In this document: one piece after another, positions 33,302-39,426 of the stretch
Position numbering within the stretch: position 1 is the stretch's first letter
Layout of the letters: each line of letters opens with the position of its first letter
Assembly: GCA_016294105.1 (NCBI GenBank)
Contig: JAEDCN010000020.1
Location: forward strand, 1-43,516
Length of the DNA: 43,516 nucleotides
From: Treponema sp.
Lineage (GTDB): Bacteria > Spirochaetota > Spirochaetia > Treponematales > Treponemataceae
Direction: 5' to 3'
Position numbers and translations under genes: made by a program
The notes under the pieces: generated by a model
What the model was told of the DNA's origin: nothing
Seen by the model: the letters and a program-made list of their open reading frames with translations, nothing else
Database searches by the model: none

Positions 33302-35097
33302 AGGCTTGCTCCTGAATTGCAACAGCTTTGAGGTAAGGCTTCCTGGAGCTGGTCAAAATCCTCTGGGCCAGTGTAGCGAATCAGCTTGTAAGCATAGCCC
33401 TGTTCTGCCAAAAATTTTTGGCGGTTGGCACTGAATTCTTCTTCCGCCGTGTTTCTGGTAATGAGGGTGAAAAATCGAGCCACCATGTCCTTGGGGCGCA
33501 GGATTCGGCCCAGTCGTTGGGCTTCTTCTTGGCGGCTTCCGAAGGTTCCTGAAATCTGAATGGCCATGGAAGCATCTGGCAGGTCGATGGCAAAGTTAGC
33601 CACCTTTGATACCGCCAAAATCCGAAGCTTACCGCTACGAAAATCTCCGTAAAGAATATCCCGCTCCTTGTTGGGAGTGGAGCCGGTGATGATGGGAATG
33701 TTCAGTAGCTTAGCAATTTCTTTGAGCTGGTCAAGGTACTGGCCGATAATGAGAATCTTGTGGGTGGGAAATCGTTCCACCAGCTGCTGCACTACGGGGA
33801 TTTTGGCAGGATTTTCGCTGGCAAGGCGATGTTTGCTGCGAGGTGAGGCGATGGTGTATTCCAGCTCCTTTGCGGGGCTCATGTCTAGGCGCACTTCCAC
33901 ACATTCGGCGGTGGCAATCCAGCCTGAATGCTCCAGCTCCTTCCAGGGCACGTCGTATCGTTTGGGGCCCACCAAACTAAAGACGTGGCCCTCGCAGCCG
34001 TCCTCTCGAACGAGGGTTGCCGTTAAACCAACTCGACGAATAGCCTGTAATTCTGCCACCACTCGGAAAACTGGTGCTGGCAACAGATGCACCTCATCGT
34101 AGATAATCAATCCCCAAGGCCGCTCCCGAAAAAGCTGAAAGTGGGGATAGGCGGAATCCTTGTCTGGGCGCCAAGTAAGGACTTGGTAGGTAGCCACTGT
34201 TACTGGCCGAATTACTTTGTTTTCTCCCGTGTACTCACCGATTTGCTCTTCTGTTAATTCTGTTTTATCGAGGAGTTCGTTCATCCATTGGTGTACAGCG
34301 GAAATATTGGTAGTGATAACCAAGGTGCTGGTTTGCAATGCTTCCATAATGGTCATGCCCACAATGGTTTTACCTGCTCCACAGGGAAGCACAATGGTAC
34401 CAAAGCCAGTGCCTGGTCCCTTGTTTCCCACCAAGGCCTGAGCTGCAGCCTTTTGGTAGTGGCGTGGTGCAAAGGGGACACCAGAAAGACAGGTTTTCCG
34501 CAGCTTAATGTCCAAGGGCTCACCTTCCACTAGCGGCACTTCGTCCTTAACGGGCCAGCCTAGCTTTAAAAGCTCCTGCTTTACAGTTCCTCGCAAGGTA
34601 AGGGGCAAAAGGAAGCGGTAGCACAGCTTGTCTTGGTCTGGAATCGAGGGCTGGGAGTCTGGGGCCTCCAGTGGCTGGGAGCTGGCGGGAGTCAGTAATT
34701 TTTTTAGGGATGGAGTGGCAGCCAGTTCCCGATAAATCATGGGATATTCTGTGGCAAGGTAAAGCTGCTCTTGGCCTGCATCATCGGCAGGGGCTGGCAG
34801 AAGGTGGAGCTTGCCGAATCGACCTGCAGTTTCTTGAATCCACACTTCAATAGATTGGGGTACATCGTAGCGAGCATATTCTTTGAGCACCGCCACTGCA
34901 TCTTCTGGAGTAAAGCCTGCACTGGTGGCGTTCCACAGGGAAAGAGGAGTGAGGCGGTAGGTGTGCAGGTGCTCTGGGGAGCGTTCTAGTTCTGCAAAGG
35001 GAATGAGAGCTCCCTGACATTCGGTGGCTCTGGGAGCGTGCACGTCAAGAAGAATGGTTCTGTCGCTTTGGATAATCAGTGGATTGTCAAACTGCAT
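33298..35097 (-). CDS. XPB/ERCC3-type DNA helicase
   Basis: A 599-residue superfamily 2 helicase of the XPB type, a 3'-5' DNA helicase/translocase used in archaea, eukaryotic TFIIH and some bacteria. Residues 1-120 match the XPB N-terminal (Helicase_C_3) region; 150-210 lead into the damage-recognition domain. Motifs: Walker A VLPCGAGKTIVG (about 246), DEVH box (IIYDEVHLLPA), RED motif within TATLVREDGC, thumb-like insertion after it, and GRILRPKDM (motif VI) near residue 530. T. pallidum also encodes an ERCC3-like protein. A TTGCTG/TAAAAT promoter ends 8 nt before the ATG and no Shine-Dalgarno is present. Next gene overlaps by 4 nt. Confidence 0.93.
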   Translation of the reverse strand: MQFDNPLIIQSDRTILLDVHAPRATECQGALIPFAELERSPEHLHTYRLTPLSLWNATSAGFTPEDAVAVLKEYARYDVPQSIEVWIQETAGRFGKLHLLPAPADDAGQEQLYLATEYPMIYRELAATPSLKKLLTPASSQPLEAPDSQPSIPDQDKLCYRFLLPLTLRGTVKQELLKLGWPVKDEVPLVEGEPLDIKLRKTCLSGVPFAPRHYQKAAAQALVGNKGPGTGFGTIVLPCGAGKTIVGMTIMEALQTSTLVITTNISAVHQWMNELLDKTELTEEQIGEYTGENKVIRPVTVATYQVLTWRPDKDSAYPHFQLFRERPWGLIIYDEVHLLPAPVFRVVAELQAIRRVGLTATLVREDGCEGHVFSLVGPKRYDVPWKELEHSGWIATAECVEVRLDMSPAKELEYTIASPRSKHRLASENPAKIPVVQQLVERFPTHKILIIGQYLDQLKEIAKLLNIPIITGSTPNKERDILYGDFRSGKLRILAVSKVANFAIDLPDASMAIQISGTFGSRQEEAQRLGRILRPKDMVARFFTLITRNTAEEEFSANRQKFLAEQGYAYKLIRYTGPEDFDQLQEALPQSCCNSGASL

Positions 35098-35105
35098 AAC
35101 AGTCT

Positions 35106-35134
35106 ATTTTATCAGAAAAAAAGGGCTACAGCAA
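35106..35134 (-). promoter_or_regulatory. Promoter of the XPB operon (predicted leaderless)
   Basis: On the reverse strand TTGCTG (35129-35134) and TAAAAT (35106-35111), 17-bp spacer. The box ends 8 nt before ATG 35097, so the leader would be one or two bases long. Confidence 0.6.
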
Positions 35135-35176
35135 CTAAAAAGCCTTAAAACTAAAAGAAAGGTGGAAAAGGATTCC

Positions 35177-35635
35177 TTAAATTTTTATAGCTTTCAAAAG
35201 TGCTTGATCAAAGGTTTTCAATGAAAAACCAGTGCGATGGGAAAGCTCCAAATAACTGGCATCATAGTAACTCAGATTGTGGTATAGGGCTTGTTGCTGA
35301 ATCCGAGAGCGAATTTCTGTGTCGGGCAACAAGTCTGTGGCAATGGGAAGCCGGGCAAGGTCGTAAGCAATGTCTGCTGCATCGGCTGGAGAAATCCGAG
35401 AAAGACCAGTTTGCTTGTTGGGCTTGGTAGCATTAACAAGTACATTTCCGATTTCGTACCAAAATAAGGGTGGAACAAGGATTTGTCCGTTTTTACTTAG
35501 GATATTGGAAATGACTTGTTCTGGTTCCTGCTGTTCATCTTGGCAAAATCCCCCCAAAAGATAGGCTGCCATAAAGGAGCAATCTGCCACAATGCAAGGA
35601 AATTCTTCGGTAAATCGATTAATATTTTCTGCCAT
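35177..35635 (-). CDS. VapC-type PIN domain toxin
   Basis: A 152-residue PIN domain ribonuclease, the toxin of a type II toxin-antitoxin pair. The four acidic catalytic positions are visible: Asp18 (VADCS), Glu61 (WYEIGNV), Asp125 (YYDASYLEL) and Asp143 (TFDQALLKA). The ATG lies inside the antitoxin gene, overlapping its last 17 bases, as is usual for such pairs. VapC toxins cleave tRNA or rRNA when the antitoxin is degraded; the target here is unknown. The N-terminal extension of about 13 residues before the PIN core is slightly longer than typical. Confidence 0.9.
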   Translation of the reverse strand: MAENINRFTEEFPCIVADCSFMAAYLLGGFCQDEQQEPEQVISNILSKNGQILVPPLFWYEIGNVLVNATKPNKQTGLSRISPADAADIAYDLARLPIATDLLPDTEIRSRIQQQALYHNLSYYDASYLELSHRTGFSLKTFDQALLKAIKI

Positions 35636-35906
35636 CTTGCATCAACTCCTGAATTTCACTAAGGGTGAGAGGTGTGGCTCCCAGCATTGCTTGTTCCTGC
35701 CGTATTCGTCTATTACGGTTTTGGATTCTTTGGTGGGCTTTTTCTGCCTCACTGAGGCGGCGAGAATTGGTGGACTCTAAGGTGGCTATGCTCTTGCCAT
35801 TTTTGGTGATTTCCACAATAGTTCCCCCTTCAACCTTTCGCAAAAGCTCTGAAAAATGGGTTTTTGCCTCAAATGTTCCTACAGAAATCACATTGTTATC
35901 ATGCAT
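35619..35906 (-). CDS. Phd/YefM-type antitoxin
   Basis: A 95-residue antitoxin. The first 50 residues match the Phd/YefM DNA-binding fold (ISVGTFEAKTHFSELLRKVEGGTIVEITKNGKSIATLE). The rest is a charged, helical toxin-binding tail. I chose ATG 35906 because AAGGAGG lies 5 nt upstream; the open frame farther upstream is not family-like. Phd-type proteins bind their own promoter, and a perfect 14-bp palindrome overlaps the -35 box here. The stop codon lies within the toxin gene start region, so both are made from one mRNA. Confidence 0.9.
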   Translation of the reverse strand: MHDNNVISVGTFEAKTHFSELLRKVEGGTIVEITKNGKSIATLESTNSRRLSEAEKAHQRIQNRNRRIRQEQAMLGATPLTLSEIQELMQDGRKY

Positions 35907-35945
35907 TCCAGCCTCCTTCCAAGGATAAATCCAATGTCTTCTTTT

Positions 35946-35987
35946 AGCATAATTCACCTTTCGTTTAAAATCAACTAGAATTCTAGT
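35946..35987 (-). promoter_or_regulatory. Toxin-antitoxin promoter with overlapping operator
   Basis: On the reverse strand TTGATT (35969-35974), 17-bp spacer, TATGCT (35946-35951). A perfect palindrome ACTAGAATTCTAGT (35974-35987) shares its last base with the -35 box. It is the natural candidate for the antitoxin operator. Confidence 0.65.
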
Positions 35988-36012
35988 CTGTTTTTGATTG
36001 ATACATTTTTGT

Positions 36013-36060
36013 ATAATTAAAAAAGGGCTGATTGAGAAGTGATAACTGCTCAATCAGCCC
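36013..36060 (-). terminator. Rho-independent terminator of the TM2 gene
   Basis: A 12-bp perfect stem GGGCTGATTGAG/CTCAATCAGCCC (36025-36060) is followed on the reverse strand by TTTTTTAATTATAC. It lies just past the TM2 gene stop and insulates the toxin-antitoxin promoter. Confidence 0.92.
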
Positions 36061-36083
36061 ATTATAATTGTTCGTAAGCTTGA

Positions 36084-36479
36084 TTAGTCGTTTATGGACC
36101 AGTTCTTCAAAGGTCGCTTATTCTTGTCCTTGAATGCTCCTGCCAAAACCATAATCCAGTCGATAAAGATCCATATGGCTCCAACTAGAACGGGTACCAG
36201 GCTTAATAGTATTCCTACTATAAGAGCTATTTCCACATCTGCTCCGTTGTCAACTTTTGTTGACAGGGTTGCCAGTGTTACAATTGCAACGCCATACAGG
36301 ATAAATCCACCTATCATCAGGACAAGCTGGATTATACCACGTACGGTACGCCCCACATAAAAATTATGAGCTCCTACAAAACCTGCAAAGGTACACAAGA
36401 GAAAAGCTACCAACCGACTTTTGGATGAACCTGCATTGGTTGCTGGTACTTGCTGAGTAGTCTGCAATTCTGTATCCAT
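36084..36479 (-). CDS. TM2 domain protein
   Basis: A 131-residue membrane protein with a polar N-terminus (about 20 residues) and a TM2 domain: KSRLVAFLLCTFAGFVGAHNFYVGRTVRGIIQLVL is the typical G-x-HxFYxG-hairpin motif. A third hydrophobic stretch (LIVGILLSLVPVLVGAIWIFIDWIMVLAG) ends in the D-W motif of this family. The function of TM2 proteins in bacteria is unknown. The start ATG 36479 has GGAG 6 nt upstream; an in-frame ATG at 36491 would place that site inside the gene. TTGACT/TATAAT promoter upstream, strong terminator downstream. Confidence 0.87.
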   Translation of the reverse strand: MDTELQTTQQVPATNAGSSKSRLVAFLLCTFAGFVGAHNFYVGRTVRGIIQLVLMIGGFILYGVAIVTLATLSTKVDNGADVEIALIVGILLSLVPVLVGAIWIFIDWIMVLAGAFKDKNKRPLKNWSIND

Positions 36480-36512
36480 AATCAACTCCATATTTTAATT
36501 TTATACCCTTCA

Positions 36513-36541
36513 ATTATAGTCTGGGGTATAGGGAAAGTCAA
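36513..36541 (-). promoter_or_regulatory. Promoter of the TM2 gene
   Basis: On the reverse strand TTGACT (36536-36541), 17-bp spacer, TATAAT (36513-36518): near consensus. The start near 36506 gives a leader of about 27 nt with a Shine-Dalgarno site. Confidence 0.8.
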
Positions 36542-36581
36542 GAAAATCTTGAAACTAGAACAATTCCTGAAACACAATCCC

Positions 36582-37616
36582 TTACATCCGCTCAATGTCC
36601 GCTACAAGCTCGGCAACGGCATCGTCGGTGGTGGCCCAGCTGGTACAAAAACGAACCACGGCCTTATCTTCATCCAAGGGCTGCCAGAAGCTAGTCTTGT
36701 ACTTGGGGGCAAAATATTCTCGTTGGCTGGCAGTGAGAATGGGGAACTGCTGGTTGGTGTAAGAATCAAAGAAGAAGGAAATACCCTTTTTCTGGAAGGC
36801 TTCACGAATCAACAGCGCCTGCTCCACCGTCTTTTTTGCTAGGTTAAAATAGAGGTTGTCAGTAAACAAGGTCTTGAACTGGATGCCTAAAAGCCGCCCC
36901 TTTGCCAACATTCCGCCCTTTTGCTTGATAAAATAGCGGAAATCTTTTTGCAAGGCTGGATTGGTAATCACCACTGCCTCTCCAAACAAGGCTCCCTGCT
37001 TTGTGCCGCCAATGTAGAAGATGTCTGCAAGATGAGCAATATCCTGAAGGCTGCAATCATTTTTAGGAGAAGCCAGTCCGTAGCCTAAGCGAGCTCCATC
37101 GATGTAGAGGGGCAAGTTGTATTCCTTACAAACAGCGGAAATAGCTTCTAGCTCTGCCTTGGAATACAGCAAGCCTGATTCTGTGGAGAAGGAAATATAC
37201 ACCATGCCAGGCTGAACAGTATGCTCAAAGCTTTCGTCGGCGTAGTGGGCACGGCACACATCCTGAATCTGGCAGGCGGAAATCTTTCCGTCCTCAGAGG
37301 GAAGGGCCAGTACCTTGTGGCCACAGGCTTCTATGGCTCCCGTTTCGTGAACGGCAATGTGGCCCCCCGCTGTAGAAACAACTCCCTGATGGCTTCTCAG
37401 CACGGAATCAATGACGGTGAGATTGGCCTGGGTGCCCCCTACCAAAAAATGTACCGCTGCTTGTGGTGTTCCACAGGCTTCTTTGATAAGTTCTGCTGCT
37501 TGGCCACAGAATTCGTCCTCTCCGTAGCCCACGGTTTGCTGTAAATTTGTTTCGCTTAAGGCTGCAAGGATTTCGGGACAACAGCCTTCTGCATAATCAC
37601 ACTGAAAATATCTCAT
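36582..37616 (-). CDS. ltaE: Low-specificity L-threonine aldolase
   Basis: PLP enzyme splitting L-threonine (and allo-threonine) into glycine and acetaldehyde; some relatives act on other beta-hydroxy amino acids. The 344 residues show the family pattern: NLQQTVGYGEDEF, GGTQANLTVIDSVLRSHQGVV, ETGAIEACGHKV, the DGARLGYGL aspartate motif, and the PLP lysine Lys206 in YIGGTKQGALFGEA. AAGGAG lies 6 nt before the ATG. Its start overlaps the hisB stop (ATGA), making it the third gene of the his transcript. No other glycine gene is nearby. The link to histidine is unclear. Confidence 0.92.
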   Translation of the reverse strand: MRYFQCDYAEGCCPEILAALSETNLQQTVGYGEDEFCGQAAELIKEACGTPQAAVHFLVGGTQANLTVIDSVLRSHQGVVSTAGGHIAVHETGAIEACGHKVLALPSEDGKISACQIQDVCRAHYADESFEHTVQPGMVYISFSTESGLLYSKAELEAISAVCKEYNLPLYIDGARLGYGLASPKNDCSLQDIAHLADIFYIGGTKQGALFGEAVVITNPALQKDFRYFIKQKGGMLAKGRLLGIQFKTLFTDNLYFNLAKKTVEQALLIREAFQKKGISFFFDSYTNQQFPILTASQREYFAPKYKTSFWQPLDEDKAVVRFCTSWATTDDAVAELVADIERM

Positions 37617-38239
37617 ACAATCACTCCTTTTGTGGATGGAACAGCACCTTGGCGACGTGGATCCACGGTAATGGCATCACGGAGAGCTCTGGCTGCTGCC
37701 TTGAACAAGCCTTCCATTTTGTGATGATCGCTGCGTCCCCGCAAGGTGTCTAAATGCAGATTGCACTTGGCACCCATTACAAAGGCCTGCCAAAAATCCA
37801 CAAAGGTATCTGTCTGGAAGCTGGAACTTTGGCCATTTATTCCAATGGAAACCAAGGGAATGTTACTGAGCTCTGGCTGGCACACCAGGTAACCGCGTCC
37901 CCCAAAATCTACGGCAGCACGGCAAAGGGTTTCGTCCATGGGATAGAGGCAGGAACCACAACGGAAAATACCAGCACAATCTCCCAGGGCCTGACCAAAG
38001 ATTTGACCCAGCACAATGCCTGTGTCTTCCACCAAGTGGTGCTGATCCACCTCTAAGTCACCCTTTAGGCTGCCCTTCAGGTCAAAGAGGCCGTGCTTGC
38101 AAAAGGCATGGAGCATGTGTCCTAAAAATCCAATGGGGCACTCTACTTCATATTTTCCGCTACCATCCAGATTGATTTCCAGGGTAATTTCCGTTTCTGC
38201 CGTCTTTCTGGTGAGGCTGGCAATACGTGGTGTGCTCAT
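37613..38239 (-). CDS. hisB: Imidazoleglycerol-phosphate dehydratase
   Basis: Sixth step of histidine synthesis: dehydration of imidazole-glycerol phosphate. The 208 residues carry the family motifs FLGHMLHAFCKHG (about 39), DQHHLVEDTGIVLGQ (about 65) and GRSDHHKMEGLFKAAARALRDA (about 167), providing the His/Glu metal ligands. A single-function enzyme without the phosphatase domain of enterobacterial HisB. It lies 9 nt after hisG and overlaps ltaE, so it is part of the attenuator-controlled transcript. No other his genes are in the window. Confidence 0.94.
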   Translation of the reverse strand: MSTPRIASLTRKTAETEITLEINLDGSGKYEVECPIGFLGHMLHAFCKHGLFDLKGSLKGDLEVDQHHLVEDTGIVLGQIFGQALGDCAGIFRCGSCLYPMDETLCRAAVDFGGRGYLVCQPELSNIPLVSIGINGQSSSFQTDTFVDFWQAFVMGAKCNLHLDTLRGRSDHHKMEGLFKAAARALRDAITVDPRRQGAVPSTKGVIV

Positions 38240-38248
38240 AACAACTCC

Positions 38249-39103
38249 TTATGAAAGAACCTTTCTGAGTTCGTACTCAAGAATGTCGGTGGCTCCCAGT
38301 GCCTTGAGCTTAGGCAAGAGGTTGGGAACTTCGCTTTTCTTTACTGCAATCTTAATAGCATAACCATCATCGCCGTAGAGGGGTGCTACGGTGGGGCTTC
38401 TCATGGAAGGAAGGCCAGTAACCAAGTCCTGGAATTTCAGCTTGGTGACGTTCATTTCCAGCATAACTCTGTCTCGGGCATCCAGCACCGCCTCGAAGAG
38501 CATTTTCAGCTCCATGATTTTTTTCTTTTTGTCGGGATTTGCCAGAGCTTCCTTGGAGGCAAACATACGGGTGGAGCTGGTCATGATGGTGTCCACAATC
38601 CGTAAGCCGTTTTCTACCAAGGTACGGCCAGTGGCGGTATTATCGATAATCATGTCGGCATCGTCGGGAGGGAATACCTCTGTGGCACCATAGGTTCGCA
38701 CCACCAAGGAATTCATCTTTTGCTGTTCCAACCAGCGGCTGGCAATCTTTTCGTACTCAGTGGCAACGATAATGCGGCGGGAAGCTAGGGCCTTGTCGTC
38801 AATCTCATTGGGAACGGCGGCAACAATCCGCACCTTGTCAAAGCCCAAGTCCATGATTTCCTCTACGTCGGCGCCAGTTTCTTCAATCCAGTCACGGCCA
38901 GTGAATCCCACGTCATGGGCTCCCAGCTCCAGCAGCTTGCCGATGTTCTGGGGTTTCATAACCTTGGCTTCCAAGTCATCCTGATTTACAGTGGGACGAT
39001 AGGCTCTGTCTGGAAGCTTGATGGTAATTCCAGCCCCGCTAAACAGGCTTACAACATTTTCATAAATCCTACCCTTTGGCAGAAGGATTTTCAATTTGTC
39101 CAT
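38249..39103 (-). CDS. hisG: ATP phosphoribosyltransferase (long form)
   Basis: First committed step of histidine synthesis: ATP plus PRPP to phosphoribosyl-ATP. The 284-residue length and a C-terminal ACT-like regulatory domain (LPSMRSPTVAPLYGDDGYAIKIAVKKSEVPNLLPKLKALGATDIL) identify the long hexameric form, which is normally feedback-inhibited by histidine. The catalytic part has LLPKGRI, AHDVGFTGRDWI and the PRPP loop in ADMIIDNTATGRTLVENGL. I chose ATG 39103 (AGGGAGG upstream). The upstream region is an apparent histidine attenuator, so the enzyme would be controlled both allosterically and at transcription. Confidence 0.95.
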   Translation of the reverse strand: MDKLKILLPKGRIYENVVSLFSGAGITIKLPDRAYRPTVNQDDLEAKVMKPQNIGKLLELGAHDVGFTGRDWIEETGADVEEIMDLGFDKVRIVAAVPNEIDDKALASRRIIVATEYEKIASRWLEQQKMNSLVVRTYGATEVFPPDDADMIIDNTATGRTLVENGLRIVDTIMTSSTRMFASKEALANPDKKKKIMELKMLFEAVLDARDRVMLEMNVTKLKFQDLVTGLPSMRSPTVAPLYGDDGYAIKIAVKKSEVPNLLPKLKALGATDILEYELRKVLS

Positions 39104-39156
39104 AGGATCCTCCCTGTGGCTGCTTGCCTCAGTTTTCTGCAAGAACCACGAAATAG

Positions 39157-39193
39157 ATAAAATAAAAGGCCACCTGCCCAAGGCAAGCGGCCT
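39157..39193 (-). terminator. Attenuator terminator of the his operon
   Basis: On the reverse strand AGGCCGCTTGCC-TTG-GGCAGGTGGCCT forms a 12-bp stem (two G-U pairs) with a 3-nt loop, followed by TTTATTTTATC. It lies between the His-rich leader peptide and hisG, about 50 nt before the hisG ATG. A candidate antiterminator pairs CCTG-AAGG (39222-39229) with CCTT and CAGG (39174-39184), which would break this stem. Confidence 0.85.
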
Positions 39194-39233
39194 GTCATAT
39201 AAGATACAACAACACCAACACCCTTCAGGCTCT

Positions 39234-39281
39234 TTAAGCGGAGAAAAGATGATGATGCAAATGAAGTCTTATTTCAGTCAT
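39234..39281 (-). CDS. his operon leader peptide (four His codons)
   Basis: A 15-codon open frame, MTEIRLHLHHHLFSA, with four His codons in five (His-Leu-His-His-His) directly upstream of a terminator hairpin and hisG. This is the hallmark of ribosome-mediated attenuation: with little charged tRNA-His the ribosome stalls at the His codons and the antiterminator can form; otherwise it reaches the stop (39234) and covers the antiterminator segment, so the terminator forms. The ATG lies 7 nt after a -10 box and has no Shine-Dalgarno, so it is probably translated from a leaderless mRNA. Too short for usual gene finding. The attenuation model is inferred from the layout. Confidence 0.85.
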   Translation of the reverse strand: MTEIRLHLHHHLFSA

Positions 39282-39288
39282 TACAATA

Positions 39289-39318
39289 ATAGTAAACCGA
39301 AGGGGGGAGCAATGTCAA
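39289..39318 (-). promoter_or_regulatory. Promoter of the his operon
   Basis: On the reverse strand TTGACA (39313-39318), 18-bp spacer, TACTAT (39289-39294). The predicted start is 39281-39282, at the ATG of the leader peptide. Confidence 0.8.
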
Positions 39319-39319
39319 G

Positions 39320-39388
39320 GGAGAAAGAAAAAGCCATTGCATCCAGCTTTTGTCAGCTTCAGTTTGCTACAGCAGGATACAATGGCTT
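39320..39388 (-). terminator. Terminator of tex
   Basis: On the reverse strand a 9-bp stem AAGCCATTG/CAATGGCTT (39380-39388 and 39331-39339) with a further ATCC/GGAT inner stem is followed by TTTTTCTTTC. It ends the tex transcript just before the his promoter. Confidence 0.75.
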
Positions 39389-39426
39389 GTTTTAAACAGG
39401 ATGTCTTACCCTGTTTGGCGAAAAAC

